From: Branchiostoma floridae
Taxonomy: Eukaryota > Chordata > Leptocardii > Amphioxiformes > Branchiostomatidae
Direction of reading: 5' to 3'
DNA: 64,000 bases
Assembly (NCBI RefSeq): GCF_000003815.2
Contig: NC_049981.1
Coordinates: 12,634,211 to 12,698,210 of the forward strand
A program made the position numbers and the translations under genes. Of this stretch, positions 1-12,569 are shown piece after piece (within the stretch, counting starts at the first letter, position 1; each line of letters begins with the position of its first letter). The notes under the pieces were generated by a model, which did no database searches, had not been told where the DNA came from, and saw only the letters and a list, made by a program, of their open reading frames with translations.

Positions 1-512
1 TGTTCACTGTGTGCGGATAGTGTTCAGTTGTGCATGGATGGTGTTCACTACCAAGGACAGGCATACTTACCGTTGTGTAGATAGTCTTCACTCTTCAGTG
101 CAGAGAACAGGTTTGTTAAACTGCGTGTGGATAGTGTTCAGTACCAAGGACAGGCATGTTAAACTGTGTGAGGATGAACTTGCCTGTTCTTGGTGCTGAA
201 CACTATCCATACACTGACTAGGCCTGTTCCTCACAGAGAAATGTTTATCTGTGTGTGTGGATAGTGTTAAGTACCAAGGACAGGCATGTTTACCTGCATG
301 TGTGGGTAGTTTTCAGCACCAAGGATAGGCATAATATTTATCTGCTTGTGGATAGTGTTCAGTACCAAGGACAGGTATGTTAACCTGCTTGTGTGAATGG
401 TGTTCATCGAGGATAGGTACATGTAAGTTACATGTGTTTTGATGGTGTTCAGCACCAAGGACAGGCATCTTAACATGTGTGTGAATAGTGTTCAGTAACA
501 AAGGCAGTTGTT
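1..512. repeat. Degenerate minisatellite, about 43-47 bp unit
   Basis: Around nine imperfect units carry the core GTGTTCAGTACCAAGGACAG followed by a TTAACCTG-like stretch. One unit near 177-212 is in the opposite orientation (TTGGTGCTGAACACTATCC). The short reading frames here translate the repeat and are not genes. It lies in the intron downstream of the last visible exon of the EMI/EGF gene. Confidence 0.8.
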
Positions 513-639
513 TTCAATTCCTCAGCACAAATCCAATTCCTTTTTTTCACCATTTTTCAATTTGATATCATAGCTGTTCATCATTATGGAATAGTTGGCC
601 ATGAACAAATCACTTAGCATGTAATACTTATAGGCATAC

Positions 640-3600
640 CTTGAAGCCCGCAGCACAGACACATGCTCCGTTACCGTCACAGGTCCCTCCATTCAGGCAC
701 GGACACTGCAGACAGCCATTGGGGTCCTCACAAGCCTCATTACACCTGGGGACAAGTACTCCAATATCATTTATTTGTCTTAAATATTCATTAAAAAATC
801 TGTTATCATTTCATTTTTTGATGGACAACTAAAGACTACAGCATATATAATAGCAATAATCATGAATTGAAACTAAAAGATAACTCTGAAGCAATTCTCT
901 GTGATACATTTATCACTAGAAACAGGCTGTTTTGACAGTTAGGTTTGATGAAAGTCAAACTAATGTACAGATATAGATTCATGGTGACATGGGTGATATA
1001 TTATATAGTAACATTTTACAAAACAAAACATATAATTTTGAACTATAATTGCACTTACCTGGGCCCTGTGTACCCATCATTACACTGACACTCTCCAGTG
1101 ACATGATCACACACACCGTTCTCACACGTACACCTGTTATCACACGATGCACCATAGGTACCCTCCTGAAATGGAAATATGATATACTGAGTGCAATGTG
1201 CAGCATTTTGTCCTTTGGTGAGGTTAACACAAAAAATCTTGCTTTAACAATTAAATCATAGTAACACAACTGCCTATAACCAACTGGGTAACTGTGCAAC
1301 TAAATATGGCAGAATTTCTCTGCATGTCTTCTATACAAATCTTCAAATTCCTATCAAACATTACAATGCTGCAAAACATACATGTATTAGAAGGCCTAAG
1401 TCTCTCTACAAGCCGGCAATCACTAAGCCACCATTGTGTGACCAAAATTAGATTTTATAAAACCCTTGACCTAATTGTACTTGGAACATACTGCAAAATA
1501 TTTAAGTATGATGCACAAAATGTGGAAAATTTGTTCTTTATGCTTGAAATTTTCTGAGCGCTCAAATTTTGGTCATTGTGGCCTGTTGGGGTCATGAAAT
1601 CAAAAATTCCTGACAATAAAGAGGTGAGGAACATACAAGTTGCAAGACTTGTATTTTGTTTGAAATTAAGGACTTGTATTTTGTTTGAGAATAAGTCGAA
1701 AGACTTGTATTCTTATGAGAATAAGAAGGAAGCCAACTATACTTACAGGACACTGGTTCTCACAGCGATCCCCAGAGTAGCCGGGTGGACAGAAACACTG
1801 ACTATCGTCTCCCCCACACGTCCCGCCGTTCTCACAGTCACAGCTCAGCTCACAGTTAGACCCATAGTGCTGGCCATCGCATCCTAGGAACAAGAGCGTG
1901 TTTCAAATGACTAAACAGTGTTGTGACAAGCTCTAGGCGGGTACCCCTAACTTCCCGACATTACTGTGTGGGTGTGCCATGAGTCATACTGGCTGTCAAC
2001 ACAACTGGACCAGAGGCATACATATGGTATTTCCAATGCTCTAAGTATCTTATTACACCACTTCTAGACATGTTGCCACTCTGCAATACTCACATATATC
2101 TTATACTCCCCTCATCATGGTTCATGACTGGACTGTTAATATTGTAAATATTGACTCCTTCATGGTCGTTTTATATTTTGCAATGATCATGACCTCTTCA
2201 CCAAAAATTCATGATAACATAACCATGAATATGTCTCCCTTGTATGACTACATACAAAATGTATATATATATACTACAGAGACATTTCAACTGCAGATTT
2301 AAACATTGCCAAAACCTTCTTTTCCCTCTTAGGCCATGTTGATTTGATTATATGGATGACATCCTCTGGGAACTCCAAAACTGATGCGAGCGAGCGAATA
2401 AAAAAAAAGTTTGGCCAAAAAAAAAAGTTGCCTCCAGTATGAAATCAAAGTGGCCAGGAAGGCTGAACATAGGACTTAACACACATAGTATGGTATACCA
2501 ACAGTTAGATGTAGGGACCAGTACATCATACGGGTGCAAGACATTTTTTTTCTTCTTGGACCAATCCGAAAAAAAACAGACCTGGACAAAATCAGAGGAA
2601 CAGGTTTCGCCAATCACAAAATGGACGCACTATATCGGCAGGCAGTTGGGGTCTTACCGGGGGGCCAAGAAGACAACAAGAGGAAGTCAAGTAGAGTTTA
2701 TAGTCAATTGTACCAATTTTCTATAGTCAAAGGTACAGAGGCAGCTAGCCTTTATTCCTTGGAGATGGGATTTTCAAATGCCAGTGGGAGTCCAATAACC
2801 TACCAAACAGATTCCTTTGTAGCAAAACTGACCAATTCCTCTGTGAAAATTCAAGCGTCTCAGACGGCGAAACGCCGTTTGCGACAACCGTCCAAGGCGT
2901 CTTAAATTATTGGGACGCTTTGGACGGTTACGGCGGCGGACGGCATGGGACGGGCTTTTGAACGCCCGACAAAACGTCCAAGACGGTCCGAACGGCATAA
3001 CAAACGCTTGGACGCGTCTAGATTGGCACTTTAGACGCGTCCGGTCGGACGTTCGGGACGTCCGAGACGGCGTCTGAAAGCGGGCAGCCGGACGCTCCCG
3101 CGCCCAGACGCCGATTGCGACGGACGTAAATGACGTAATCCAGACTGCTGGGACGGATCGGACGCCGATTGCGACGGGCATAAACGGCGCAATCCAGGCC
3201 GCTGGTACGGGCGGTTAGCCTCCACCACGCCTTCCCACGGGGGTACAGATCGTAAAATTCGACAGAAAATGGAATGAAAGGCCAAGAGGCAGTCATCGCT
3301 ATATTATTAAAGGTTAATATCTGGGCCAAACTCCTAGCAAAATATTTTTTCTTCAAGACACAGTTTTAGTTAGTCAGGCAGTACGGTAGAAACTCATAAT
3401 AGGCCGGTGCATTTAATTTGGAACGTGCGTAGACGGCTGCCCGGACGCCGTTTCTGACGCCGTCCGGTCACGACTATAATTTTATGCCTGTTGGGACATT
3501 GCCACATACCAAACAAACAAATATTCAGCCAGGCAGTGGAAGACCACCCACGACCGGGCCGTCAGGTTTTAGTTAAAATCAAACGCAACTTGAACAAATT

Positions 3601-6600
3601 TCTTCGTAAATTCAGACATACTTCGCGGCGTTTGATAAACTTTGCTACATGTATGAAATTCAATCCGACCTTCAATCGTGTCCGCGGCTCTTTGTGCCGC
3701 CGAGCCGCCCGCACTGTCATACGTTAGATCATAATGGACGAGTCCACATAACATCAAGGGTGAATACAGGACGTTTTAATTAATTCTCTATCGTACATTT
3801 TAATCACAATAGTCTTAATTAAAGACTGGATACATTGTAAATGTGCAAAACATTTTCTACAAAGCTCATATGTCATTTTTATTTCGCGGTAGCGAAACAA
3901 ATTCGTCCGTTTCATAAGTTCCCAACCCCTAGTAGTTGGGAGGGCCGATTTCATTGACTGCAAAATCGGTAGGTGCTATCTCATTATCTGTTGTCTAAAT
4001 CTACATTTTAACAGCATCATCATTCTTAATCGAAACCACAGATATTTTTTACAAGTATTTTACAATGTGTTCATAAGTCTTTTTATTTTGTGGCATCAAA
4101 GTAAGATCCTAAATTTTATCATTCCTTTGCGTTACATATGTGGGGAGGGCACCGAAACTTTCCAACCGTCGTCGGCAAACTTTGCAACAACATGTTGTAC
4201 AAAAATAAGAATAAAATGAGTACTCACTTACCGGCGCCAGCAAAGTATCGACAGTCAGCTAACGGAAGGACGCTGCTTCTTTTGACGGCATCTGTGATTT
4301 CTCCTGTCCGTTACGTTTCACAGTTGCTTCAGGTAAGTAGTATGATTTATCCCCCTTGTCGGCGCACGACAAATAATTTTTGTACATTGTTTTTTAGTAT
4401 AAATAACGAATAAAGTCATCGCCGTAAACGCAACCTCAGCACAATGTCGTAGAAACATCAACTGCTACTTCTAGACGTGATGTCCTTGGTCTAAAAGTAA
4501 GCAAAATTTTAACAAACAGACATACAATCAACAGAAATAGTCACCTTCTGTACATATGTCCTGCAACCGCCGGATTGTTCAACGGTCTGAAATTCGAATT
4601 CACCCGCTGAAATTGGCGCATGTGCAGAAGTTAAAACGTCATTTTTCCCGTGGGGATAAGGACAGACGCAAGCCGTCTGAGGGCGTCGGGTTCCTAAGTA
4701 TTTTATAGCCCCATCAGTGGCCGTCTCAGACGGCCGTCTCAGACGTCTTTCAGCCGTCTGGGCGTCCAACAAAAAAACTGACAGAACGGCCCGGACGCTC
4801 ACGATGTGTTCGCGGCCGTTTCTGACGGCAATGGAGGCGTCCAGAGAGTTTGAAACGCGCTCAGACGCCTTTGGACGCTTGTAGACGCCGTCTTAGCCGT
4901 TTCGGACGCTTGAATTTTCACAGAGGTTACCATTGTTTTGACTATTGCCAGTTCTCAAGTGTCCACAGACAATCAGGTCCAGGTTCAGATCCGGACCTGA
5001 AAATGATCCTCTGGACCTGAATGGGACCTGAATTTTCTGTAATGGTACCTCCCCGCACCAACAGTAGATTTTTTTTTCTTTCTGTCCTTTTACATTTTAT
5101 TCTTTGACTTTAGATTTATTTTTCATTCTATGGCATTAGACTATGATTAGTTATCTGTTTTCTGATACTTTTTTTCAATCTACGGAATATTTGTGCTCAT
5201 TTTACAGCTGCCTGGCAAAATTTATTGTGTGGTCAAAAACTTTTTTTTTTTTTGGAAACGGCCGAAAATTGGTGCGAGCGCGGATGTCATCCATATAATC
5301 AAATCAACATGGCCTTAGTACAAAAGAAAACCACAATGAAAGCTTTCGGGCGTTGTTTTGTTAGACAGCATGGCAAAAGGTTAATTAGAGCATGAAAGGA
5401 AGCGACTTACGGCATTGTTGTCCCACGTATCCTTCCTCGCAGGTGCAGACATCAGGTGCAGTACAGGTGCCATGGACGCACATGTAACAGGATGCTAAAA
5501 ACAAGAAAAACTTCACTAATGTCTTCTCACAGAATACTACATTCAAGATAGGGGCAGCCCTAAGTTCTGACACATCTATATTCCGCGCAGACCTCCCCCA
5601 CCCAACCCCGTATGCTATGATGTCCCTATATGTGCCGAGGCACCTACATTTGGACACCTTTTACAGTAAGACATGTATGTTGATGGGTTTTCATCATAGA
5701 ATAAATGAATAAAAACTAATGAATGAATGAATGACATAAAATGAAATCTAACACACCTATGTTAGAGGTAGCTCTATGGGGTGTCAGAACATAGTGTGTT
5801 GGAATACAGGGTGTAATCTTCTCAATTACGGTAGTGAACAAAAAACGTCTTCTGTACAAAACGGGAATTTCATCAGCGCACTTAAAAATCTAAAGAGCAA
5901 GAAGTAGCTGTGTTACTTACGTTCGCAACTGTCGCCCTCTTGGTAGTATCCGGGGCAGCAGGCACGTTTTGTTACGATCGTACTCTTGACCACGCTTCTG
6001 TAAGCCTGTCTATATGCCGTTCTGAAAGGAAAGGAACAGGAGTATATTAACAAGATTTCAATGCCAGGTTACGCTATTTCCTTACAAAGTGACTGCAAAG
6101 TGAATTATGGTAAAGAAAACATGCAGCATTGATTAAATGTCTGAACTTGACGGTCTATCTTGGATACTGTTGAAATATATAATATCAATAAGTTATATTG
6201 CAAATGCTCTTGTTAAAATCTCTTTATAATAGATCCAATCAGCAATTGGCTTAGGGAAGCATAATTTACTCAGAGTGCAGTACTTACTTCGGCTGTTGAA
6301 AGCAAAGGAAATAGATGCATCTGGTGGTTAAAGTGGTGTATGGCTGTCGGTACGTTTCCCTCACAGTCCTTGATTCACTGCAAGATGATTAGATAATCAA
6401 CGTTATCATCAGTTTAAACAGGATTTCGAACTTACAAAAAATAATGTGTAGAAATTTGTCACTTTCAAAAGGTAATGCAGTAATGAACCTGTTTTCATAA
6501 CTTGGTCATGGTCACTTACAAGAAGTATTTTAAAAAGTATTTCAAGACAAAAGCTTATGACATTTTTCATTGCATATTTATATATTGTAAATATAATGAG

Positions 6601-7026
6601 AGATTTAGTACAAAACACTAGTACTGCATCATCCACACTGCATTTACTAGCCTTTTACTTTTCAAAAATAAAACTATTCTTGGAAATTATTTCAATATCA
6701 TATATAATAATGTTATCCACTTTTTCAAATCATCAAAAACATTAAGATGTAGGTTAACCCCAGACATAAGTCAACTATAGAATGAATTAATCATCTCTAA
6801 GTCTGATATCAGTAAACTAAACTTACGTGATCCTTCTGGTGCAAACATGGGGTCCGTTCGGGTCCAGGAGTGACCCATCAGGCGCAGGGGTCGTCGCCAT
6901 GGTAGTGTTCACATCCCTCCTCACCCTGTTGACTACCATTAACTTCCCAGGCACTCTAGCCTCCGTCACAGTAACCATGGCAACCAGCAGCAATGTTGCA
7001 ATGCATAGGGACTCCTTCCACCTCAT
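640..7026 (-). CDS. Secreted EMI/EGF-like protein, MEGF10/PEAR1-like, 5' part only (7 coding exons)
   Basis: Exons, in transcript order: 7026-6827, 6377-6288, 6021-5921, 5494-5411, 1883-1747, 1165-1059 and 745-640. All have GT/AG borders and compatible phases, giving 275 codons before the gene leaves the window. The protein starts with a signal peptide ([20 protein letters not shown]). An EMI domain follows, spread over exons 1-3: it begins at HVC and ends in [12 protein letters not shown], with the paired cysteines typical of the fold. EGF-like units come next (for example [15 protein letters not shown] and CPCLNGGTC, with CxCxxGYxG closings). Order and spacing match MEGF10/MEGF11/PEAR1-type receptors, which act in cell engulfment and adhesion. 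The transmembrane and cytoplasmic parts would lie outside, so a purely secreted product cannot be excluded. A splice acceptor lies only 4 bases before the ATG, so an upstream untranslated exon is expected. Function is inferred from domain order. Confidence 0.85.
2332..5314. mobile_element. DNA transposon with 33 bp perfect terminal inverted repeats and TTA target duplication
   Basis: The left end at 2332-2364 and the right end at 5282-5314 are exact inverted repeats starting GGCCATGTTGATTTGATT. Both are flanked by TTA (2329-2331 and 5315-5317). The element is 2983 bp and sits in the intron between 1883 and 5411 of the EMI/EGF gene. No transposase-like frame is visible, so it looks non-autonomous. 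A 3 bp TTA duplication would suit the PIF/Harbinger group, but this is an inference. Most of its length is a second element inserted at 2838-4926. A related end (GGCCACACTGACTTAATTTT) occurs at about 50593. Confidence 0.8.
2838..4926. mobile_element. Nested element with 22 bp TIRs and GACG-rich subterminal regions
   Basis: CCTCTGTGAAAATTCAAGCG at 2838 is matched by its inverse ending at 4926, giving a 22 bp perfect inverted repeat and a 2089 bp unit inside the larger transposon. Both subterminal regions (about 2860-3260 and 4660-4900) are GC-rich. They are packed with GACG/CGTC in both orientations, such as GGACGC, AGACGGCG and CGTCCGG, far above the AT-rich surroundings. Frames read across these blocks are low-complexity arginine/serine strings and are not called genes. 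No clear target duplication was found. No transposase was recognised. Confidence 0.65.
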
Positions 7027-7391
7027 GGTTCTGTCAATTTGAAATATAACAGTAAAAAATTTTAAAGGTTCTAAAATATCTTAATTTAAAAAAGCTTGGC
7101 AATGAAAATGCATTGCCATGGCGACGGAGTTACGGTTTATATGTATTTAGCTGTACAGTTGCTTATGTTTTAGTATTCGCCTTCTATCCTATGGCCTGGC
7201 TGTATTTATAAAGGTTGTTTTACACGATGAATGTAGGGCACTGCTGTCAAGAAAAAAACAGTCTCCTGTATGTGGCAAGTATCCTTGATATCACATTCAA
7301 CAAACCAACTTGCTACGTTATTAATTTTTTCATCATACAATGTAAAAGTAAACATCAGTGATCATATCAACATATCCTGTGTTTACACAAC

Positions 7392-7429
7392 CTCTCGCTG
7401 ACTGGGGTTAATTACCCCCTCCCCGAGAG
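7392..7429. repeat. Short nested hairpin
   Basis: CCTCTCG pairs with CGAGAGG, and inside it GGGGTTAATTACCCC is itself a palindrome. It is a local two-step hairpin of unknown role, just before a dispersed repeat. Confidence 0.4.
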
Positions 7430-7510
7430 GGGCGGCAGCTATTGTAGGGCGGCTGCTAAGGGCGCATTTTAGTCAGGCTAATATCAACAGAAATACGCTC
7501 ACATTCATAA

Positions 7511-8545
7511 ACTAGAGTTCGGCGACCTCACATATTTACATGATTTATGCAGTGCTGTTCAGCATTGACTAACGTACACATGTATAGTATAGAATTATGA
7601 AATTCCCATCATTAAGCGGTTTTGCAATTTTTGCATATATTATGCAACTCAGTTCCTTGTATATTTGGTATCTGTTTGTTCCTCCTATCATGATTTACAA
7701 GTTTTACATCTATTAAAACAATGGAATTATACAATTTCCTCATTAATTATGCAAATTATGTCCCCATTTGCATAACATATATATCATTATGAACATTTTT
7801 GCCTAAGATACCTGCATGTCTAAAATGATGGCAATCCATTGTTTCTTTCAGTCTGCAATCATCCTCTTTGGGATGTTTTGACAAAAATGCCCCTGAAGTT
7901 ACAAAATTAAATGTTAGGGGGTTGAAACTTGCCCCACTTTGTCATGACGCTAAACACTACCTACCACCCAAATGTCAAGACCATATCATGTCCGGGACAT
8001 GAGATACATTAAAAAAACTGCTATGATGGATTAGTCTCATTAATTATGCAAATGCACTCCTATTTTGCATAATAAGTATTACATTTTGTACAACATTGTC
8101 TAAGGTACCTGCATACCAAAAATCTTAAAAATCTGTTGTTCCCTTCTTGAGTTATCCTAGATTCAGAAGTTTTTGACAAAAATACCCCTGATATCCCCAA
8201 ACTAGCCGCTAGGTGGCCCAAACTTTTGTCACTTCTTCCTAAGCACAAGAGCTATCTAACAGCCAAAAATCGTGCCCATAGCTTGTTCAGAACACGAGAT
8301 AGCAGACCCGGAAGTTGCGCTGCAGTACCAATGGACGCCACTAGGGGGCCCGAAATCTAACCATTTCAAGCTTTAGTCACACCCTTCCAACACACCAAGT
8401 ATGAAACGAATCCACCCAGCCGTTCTTGAGTTATCTTTATGCGTGGAAAATACATTCCTGACATGCCTGTACAGTTTTTGGAATTCCTGACAAACGGTCG
8501 CACACTATGCTATTAGGCTAGCCCCTGAGGCGTCGCCAAAAAAGG
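7511..8545 (+). repeat. Dispersed repeat, AGAGTTCGGCGACCTCA family, copy 1
   Basis: The copy starts at ACTAGAGTTCGGCGACCTCA and follows the same order of blocks as the copies at 28925 and 30559: an ATTATGCAAAT-rich start, GACAAAAATGCCCCTG, CGCTAGGTGGCCC/CACTAGGGGGCCC, and a closing TTCTTGAGTTATCTT. The tail from about 8455 instead matches 40050-40158 (ending CTGAGGCGTCGCCAAAAAA), so the end is composite. No coding capacity is seen. Confidence 0.7.
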
Positions 8546-9454
8546 TAACAAAGTAAAAACTACTTCCTGCCTGGTTGCAGGACCAACTTTGGACACCGGC
8601 CAAACTAGAATCTGTTTACACCATATTCCACCTTACATCCTGCCACTCTGCAATGTTCAAATAACTACATGTACTAGTATGCATATGGACACACAACAAG
8701 AAAAACAAATAACCAGACTGAAAACAATACCGTAGTTTTCACAGCGGTAATATACATGTATGGAAGCATGTAGGATTTTGATGTTGATCAGTGTCTGTCC
8801 AGTACAATATTCAAATAGAATGATTAAAGACTTGTTGAGGACTTCAAATTGATACAAATTACTACAAAATTCAAAGAAATCTTTTTCCTGGCTGCTTTTA
8901 AGCAACACAAAAATTGTTCAAGATTTATTCATTTATCCTTGAAAATTTATGTCTACTCAGAATATCTCATTTTGATAACAAAAGGCAAATGAGACAATAT
9001 ATTACACTTTAGTATATTACAGACCCTACAGGCGACATGTATTTTTGCAACCATTGTCTGATGTGAAATGAATCAATAAATTCCTTAGCTGACAGATACT
9101 ATAAATGTTATGAAATCCTCATTAATAATGCAGCAACTTGTGCAAGGCACCTGCAGACTCAACCCAGCCCACACTATGAATAATTTAGCAGTTATCCTTT
9201 TCTTAGTCTTACACCTGTCTGCTTCACGCATAAGTCAAATTTTAACAAGTAGTTTCAAACTACTAGTAAGATATTTCTAAAAAGATCTACAGAGATAATT
9301 TGTAATTTGTTTAATCTTAAATCATGTTTGGACCTGATAATTATCATGAGTGATTTACAGGTAACAAGATACTCTAACTTCATGCCTTCTAAAAATTTAA
9401 AAATTAGCTAAAAGGACATAACTGTATACAATATAACAAGGAGACCTTGCAGTT

Positions 9455-9605
9455 TGGGTTGTTGACTTGAGGTTCTGGGATTGAAGGTCTTTAGCAGGCC
9501 CAATGTTGTGCTCTTGGGAAAGTCTTTGTCTTAACAACAGATTTCTCACTTCACTCAGGTAAAAATGAATGCCTTAAGTTACCTTTGGTACAAGACGAAA
9601 AAGGG
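9455..9605 (+). repeat. Degenerate SINE fragment
   Basis: GTGCTCTTGGGAAAGTCTTT, followed by TTTCTCACTTCACTCAGGTA and AAATGAATG, is a diverged version of the body of the SINE at 29061 (GTGCCCTTGGGAAAGGCACT, then TTTCCTCACC and CTCAGGTGTAAATGAGTA). The tRNA-like head is mostly lost. Confidence 0.55.
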
Positions 9606-11480
9606 AGAAGACAAGCCACAATTCTCAATCACAATCTTTAAAAAGTCACACTTACTGAATGCGTGTAAAGGTTTTTCACAGTGTTAGTGGACTACCTATA
9701 TCCGAACTACTCTGGTGTGCCACAACTTGTTGTTTGTACAAACTGGTGTGTTATAACTATGCCCTAGGGCAATTTACCTGTTATGAAAACAGCTAAAAAA
9801 GGATGTGACTACTAGGCAGGCAAATTAGAAACATGCAAATTATTGACAAGAAATTTACAAATATGAGTCATGCATAGATTTGTAACAACAGTTTCTTAAA
9901 ATAAGGTTCATAACGACTCTCTTTTAAATAACCTTCGGTTTGCATTAGGCTTGTTTTGAATAGCCAGTTGTCTCAGGGCTGTCTTTCATTGTGCCATTCG
10001 TGCTCAGGGTCAAAATGGTAATTCAAGGTAGATTAAGTTATCTAAAAGTGATCATCTTTCAGCATAGTCTTAGATCTTTTGACTATGTGAAATGGGCTTT
10101 CTATAAACACATATATTGAATTAATGTGTTGTTGCTACATGAAACCTTGTATTATAACTACCTTACTTAGTGATAGGAGTCAGCAAGTAGAAATCCTTGC
10201 TGTTTCAGTACCAGGGTTTATTTCTATGTAACAGGGAGGGATTGCTACTAGTATTATGGCCTTTCCATATTTAATGTGCTCAAGGCATCCTCTCAAACAC
10301 AGAACCACCAATTCACACCTGAAACTGCCTGCAACCCCAACCAAGGATTTGAATTGGAGAATACCAACTTATTTTTTTGATACAGAGCTAATGTTACAGC
10401 CTACAAGGAAAATGCATCCTAACTAATATAAGGCCAATTACCTTACATTTCATATGAAGATACTAATCAATAAGTACATTTCTGCTTTAAAAAAGATAGG
10501 CATAATTACAATAAATGTGTCAGGAACCATTTTGAGGTATAAAAAAAATTTTAGACTACTTTTAGACTGGAATTTTCCATTATTCAACAAGCAAAGTTTA
10601 TGCTATAAATACACATTACTAACCGCCTTTATAATTAGGTCTTCCATTGTATCATTACTGCATAACTTTACAGTGACTAGGCATAAATAAGGGGTGAATC
10701 AAGAATATAATGCCACTGGGAGTCCGTACACTGCGTTTCAAACATTCTAAATATATATGCATATTGTGCTCAACAAAACTGTAGAGTTGAAAACTGAATC
10801 CTTGTTAAAATTCTATCAAGCCCACCAGCCCCCCAAAAGATGTTGCCAACAACTGGTGATTTTTGGTTGGTCCCCAACGGAGATGCCAGTGCCAGGTAGT
10901 GCCTTACACAACACAAAACGATTAACACAGTACACGGTTACTGACCTTCACACAACCTGAACAAAACAATAGACAGACGTTCAACTCCTGCAATTACGAC
11001 ACATGACAGAGTCTATGTCATTGATATTATCAATACTGAGCTGTGGTGACTTTTATGAAAGCATGTTCAATGTCTGACCACTTAATATATACAATAATCT
11101 TCCAAGAATACTGTTGAAGGTAATGTTGAAGTCTGGTGCCTATACTTAAACCTGTACAAGTGACCACCTCTACATAAGGACAAACTTTTTTTTTAATTCC
11201 TTGACAGGCTTTTGTGAACATGATGATCTGGGAGTCAATTTAGGCTGTTGAGATACATGATTCAAACTCCAGTGTAGTCAAATGGTCCACAGCTGCCAAG
11301 TGTTCTTGCTTGTTGAGAAGAAGTGATGGGATTGAGTCTTAAAAACTTAAGGGTCACTTTCACTGATGTCTCTAAGTCTGACCACACTGTCCAGAAGCCT
11401 GGCCAAAGTGACCACTTGCGTTTTACTCCCTTTGATAATTTTTTCTAGGACTCAGTAGGAGTGAAATATCGATATCAAAC

Positions 11481-11554
11481 CTAGTGACCACCTGTTCTCA
11501 TAGACCAAATTTTATTGGTACAATGAGAGGTCTATGAGGAGAGGTGGTCACTAC
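11481..11554. repeat. Hairpin built from GTGGTCACT motifs
   Basis: AGTGACCACCTGTTCTCATA at the left pairs with a right arm ending GAGGAGAGGTGGTCACT, giving a stem of about 24 bp with mismatches. Further GTGACCAC/GTGGTCA copies occur at about 11040-11170 and 11340-11420, so the hairpin is probably part of a degenerate repeat from roughly 11040 to 11590. Confidence 0.5.
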
Positions 11555-12569
11555 AGGAAAATCCACAGGACCACAAAAAACAGGTCACATTTACCTCTGA
11601 AGCCAGTCGATTTACACATGCTCCATAGCAGTATGATTGTGAACTAAGAACTTCCTGGAGGAAGTAGTTATTCTGAATGTTAAGGAAGTACACAGTTTAG
11701 GGCATTAGGTCGTGCAGCCCTATCTGACATCCATCTCATTATTATCATTGTCTACATTTTTGTTTGACCATGTCTTGTCAAGTAAATACCTACTGTTTAC
11801 TTACAAGCACTCACCTCACACTTTGTACATAATGATTACCTTGTTTACACATTGATCATACAACAAATCTGGGTCAAATTGTTCAGGATAGGACGGCCTT
11901 GGTACCAGCAGTATCCAGCGGCATTGCAAGAACAGTACAAAAAGTCTTTCAGAGATCAGGTAGGCCTTGATCGCCATGTCTTCAGTTTGGAAACACCCTG
12001 GCTGGGTCTTTTTGTATGACATTTAAGATCATAAGAGCAACATTTGATAATGTATAATATTCAACATTTAAATATGCAGCTGTCAGTGAACAGAAGCATA
12101 TAGAAAGAGGAATAAGGGGGGAACACAAGAGAATTTACACTCAGTCTCATGTAGGTAATTAAAACTAGAATTTTTAAATCATCAATGCTGAACTTTGACC
12201 TCTCACCTGTGCAATAATATCAAGACTAATTCAACTCAATCTTATAACACATTGTATCATTTATGAGTAAGATAATTCACACAAACTTCTACAAAATGGT
12301 AAGGTCTCGGTGGCATTTTATGGGGATATGAAGTAATGGAAAAATGAAAAGCTCAGTGGTAAACATTTGACTTGCATATTTCAAACTTTACGACCACTTG
12401 AAAAACAAGTCCCAACCTTCACAATAGACAACCCCTTGTTTAACTGGCTGGAACAGTACATGTAAGTACAGGCATTTAAGGTTGGTAAGGTCTTTACTTT
12501 AGAGAAGGTAATATAATTATAGCTCATTCTTTGTCTAATGGCCAGGCAGCAGGCTTTAAAACCAACCTA

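Larger units (their letters stand above)
8546..12569. other. Non-coding stretch upstream of the EMI/EGF gene
   Basis: AT-rich DNA with no convincing exon. The only structures seen are a SINE fragment at about 9455-9600 and a GTGGTCACT hairpin at 11481-11554, listed separately. The short frames lack splice partners and recognisable protein motifs. Confidence 0.5.

Noticed and set aside
2774-3356. Arginine-rich frames on the minus strand
   Set aside because: They read across the GACG-iterated part of a transposon; three frames are open at once owing to base composition.
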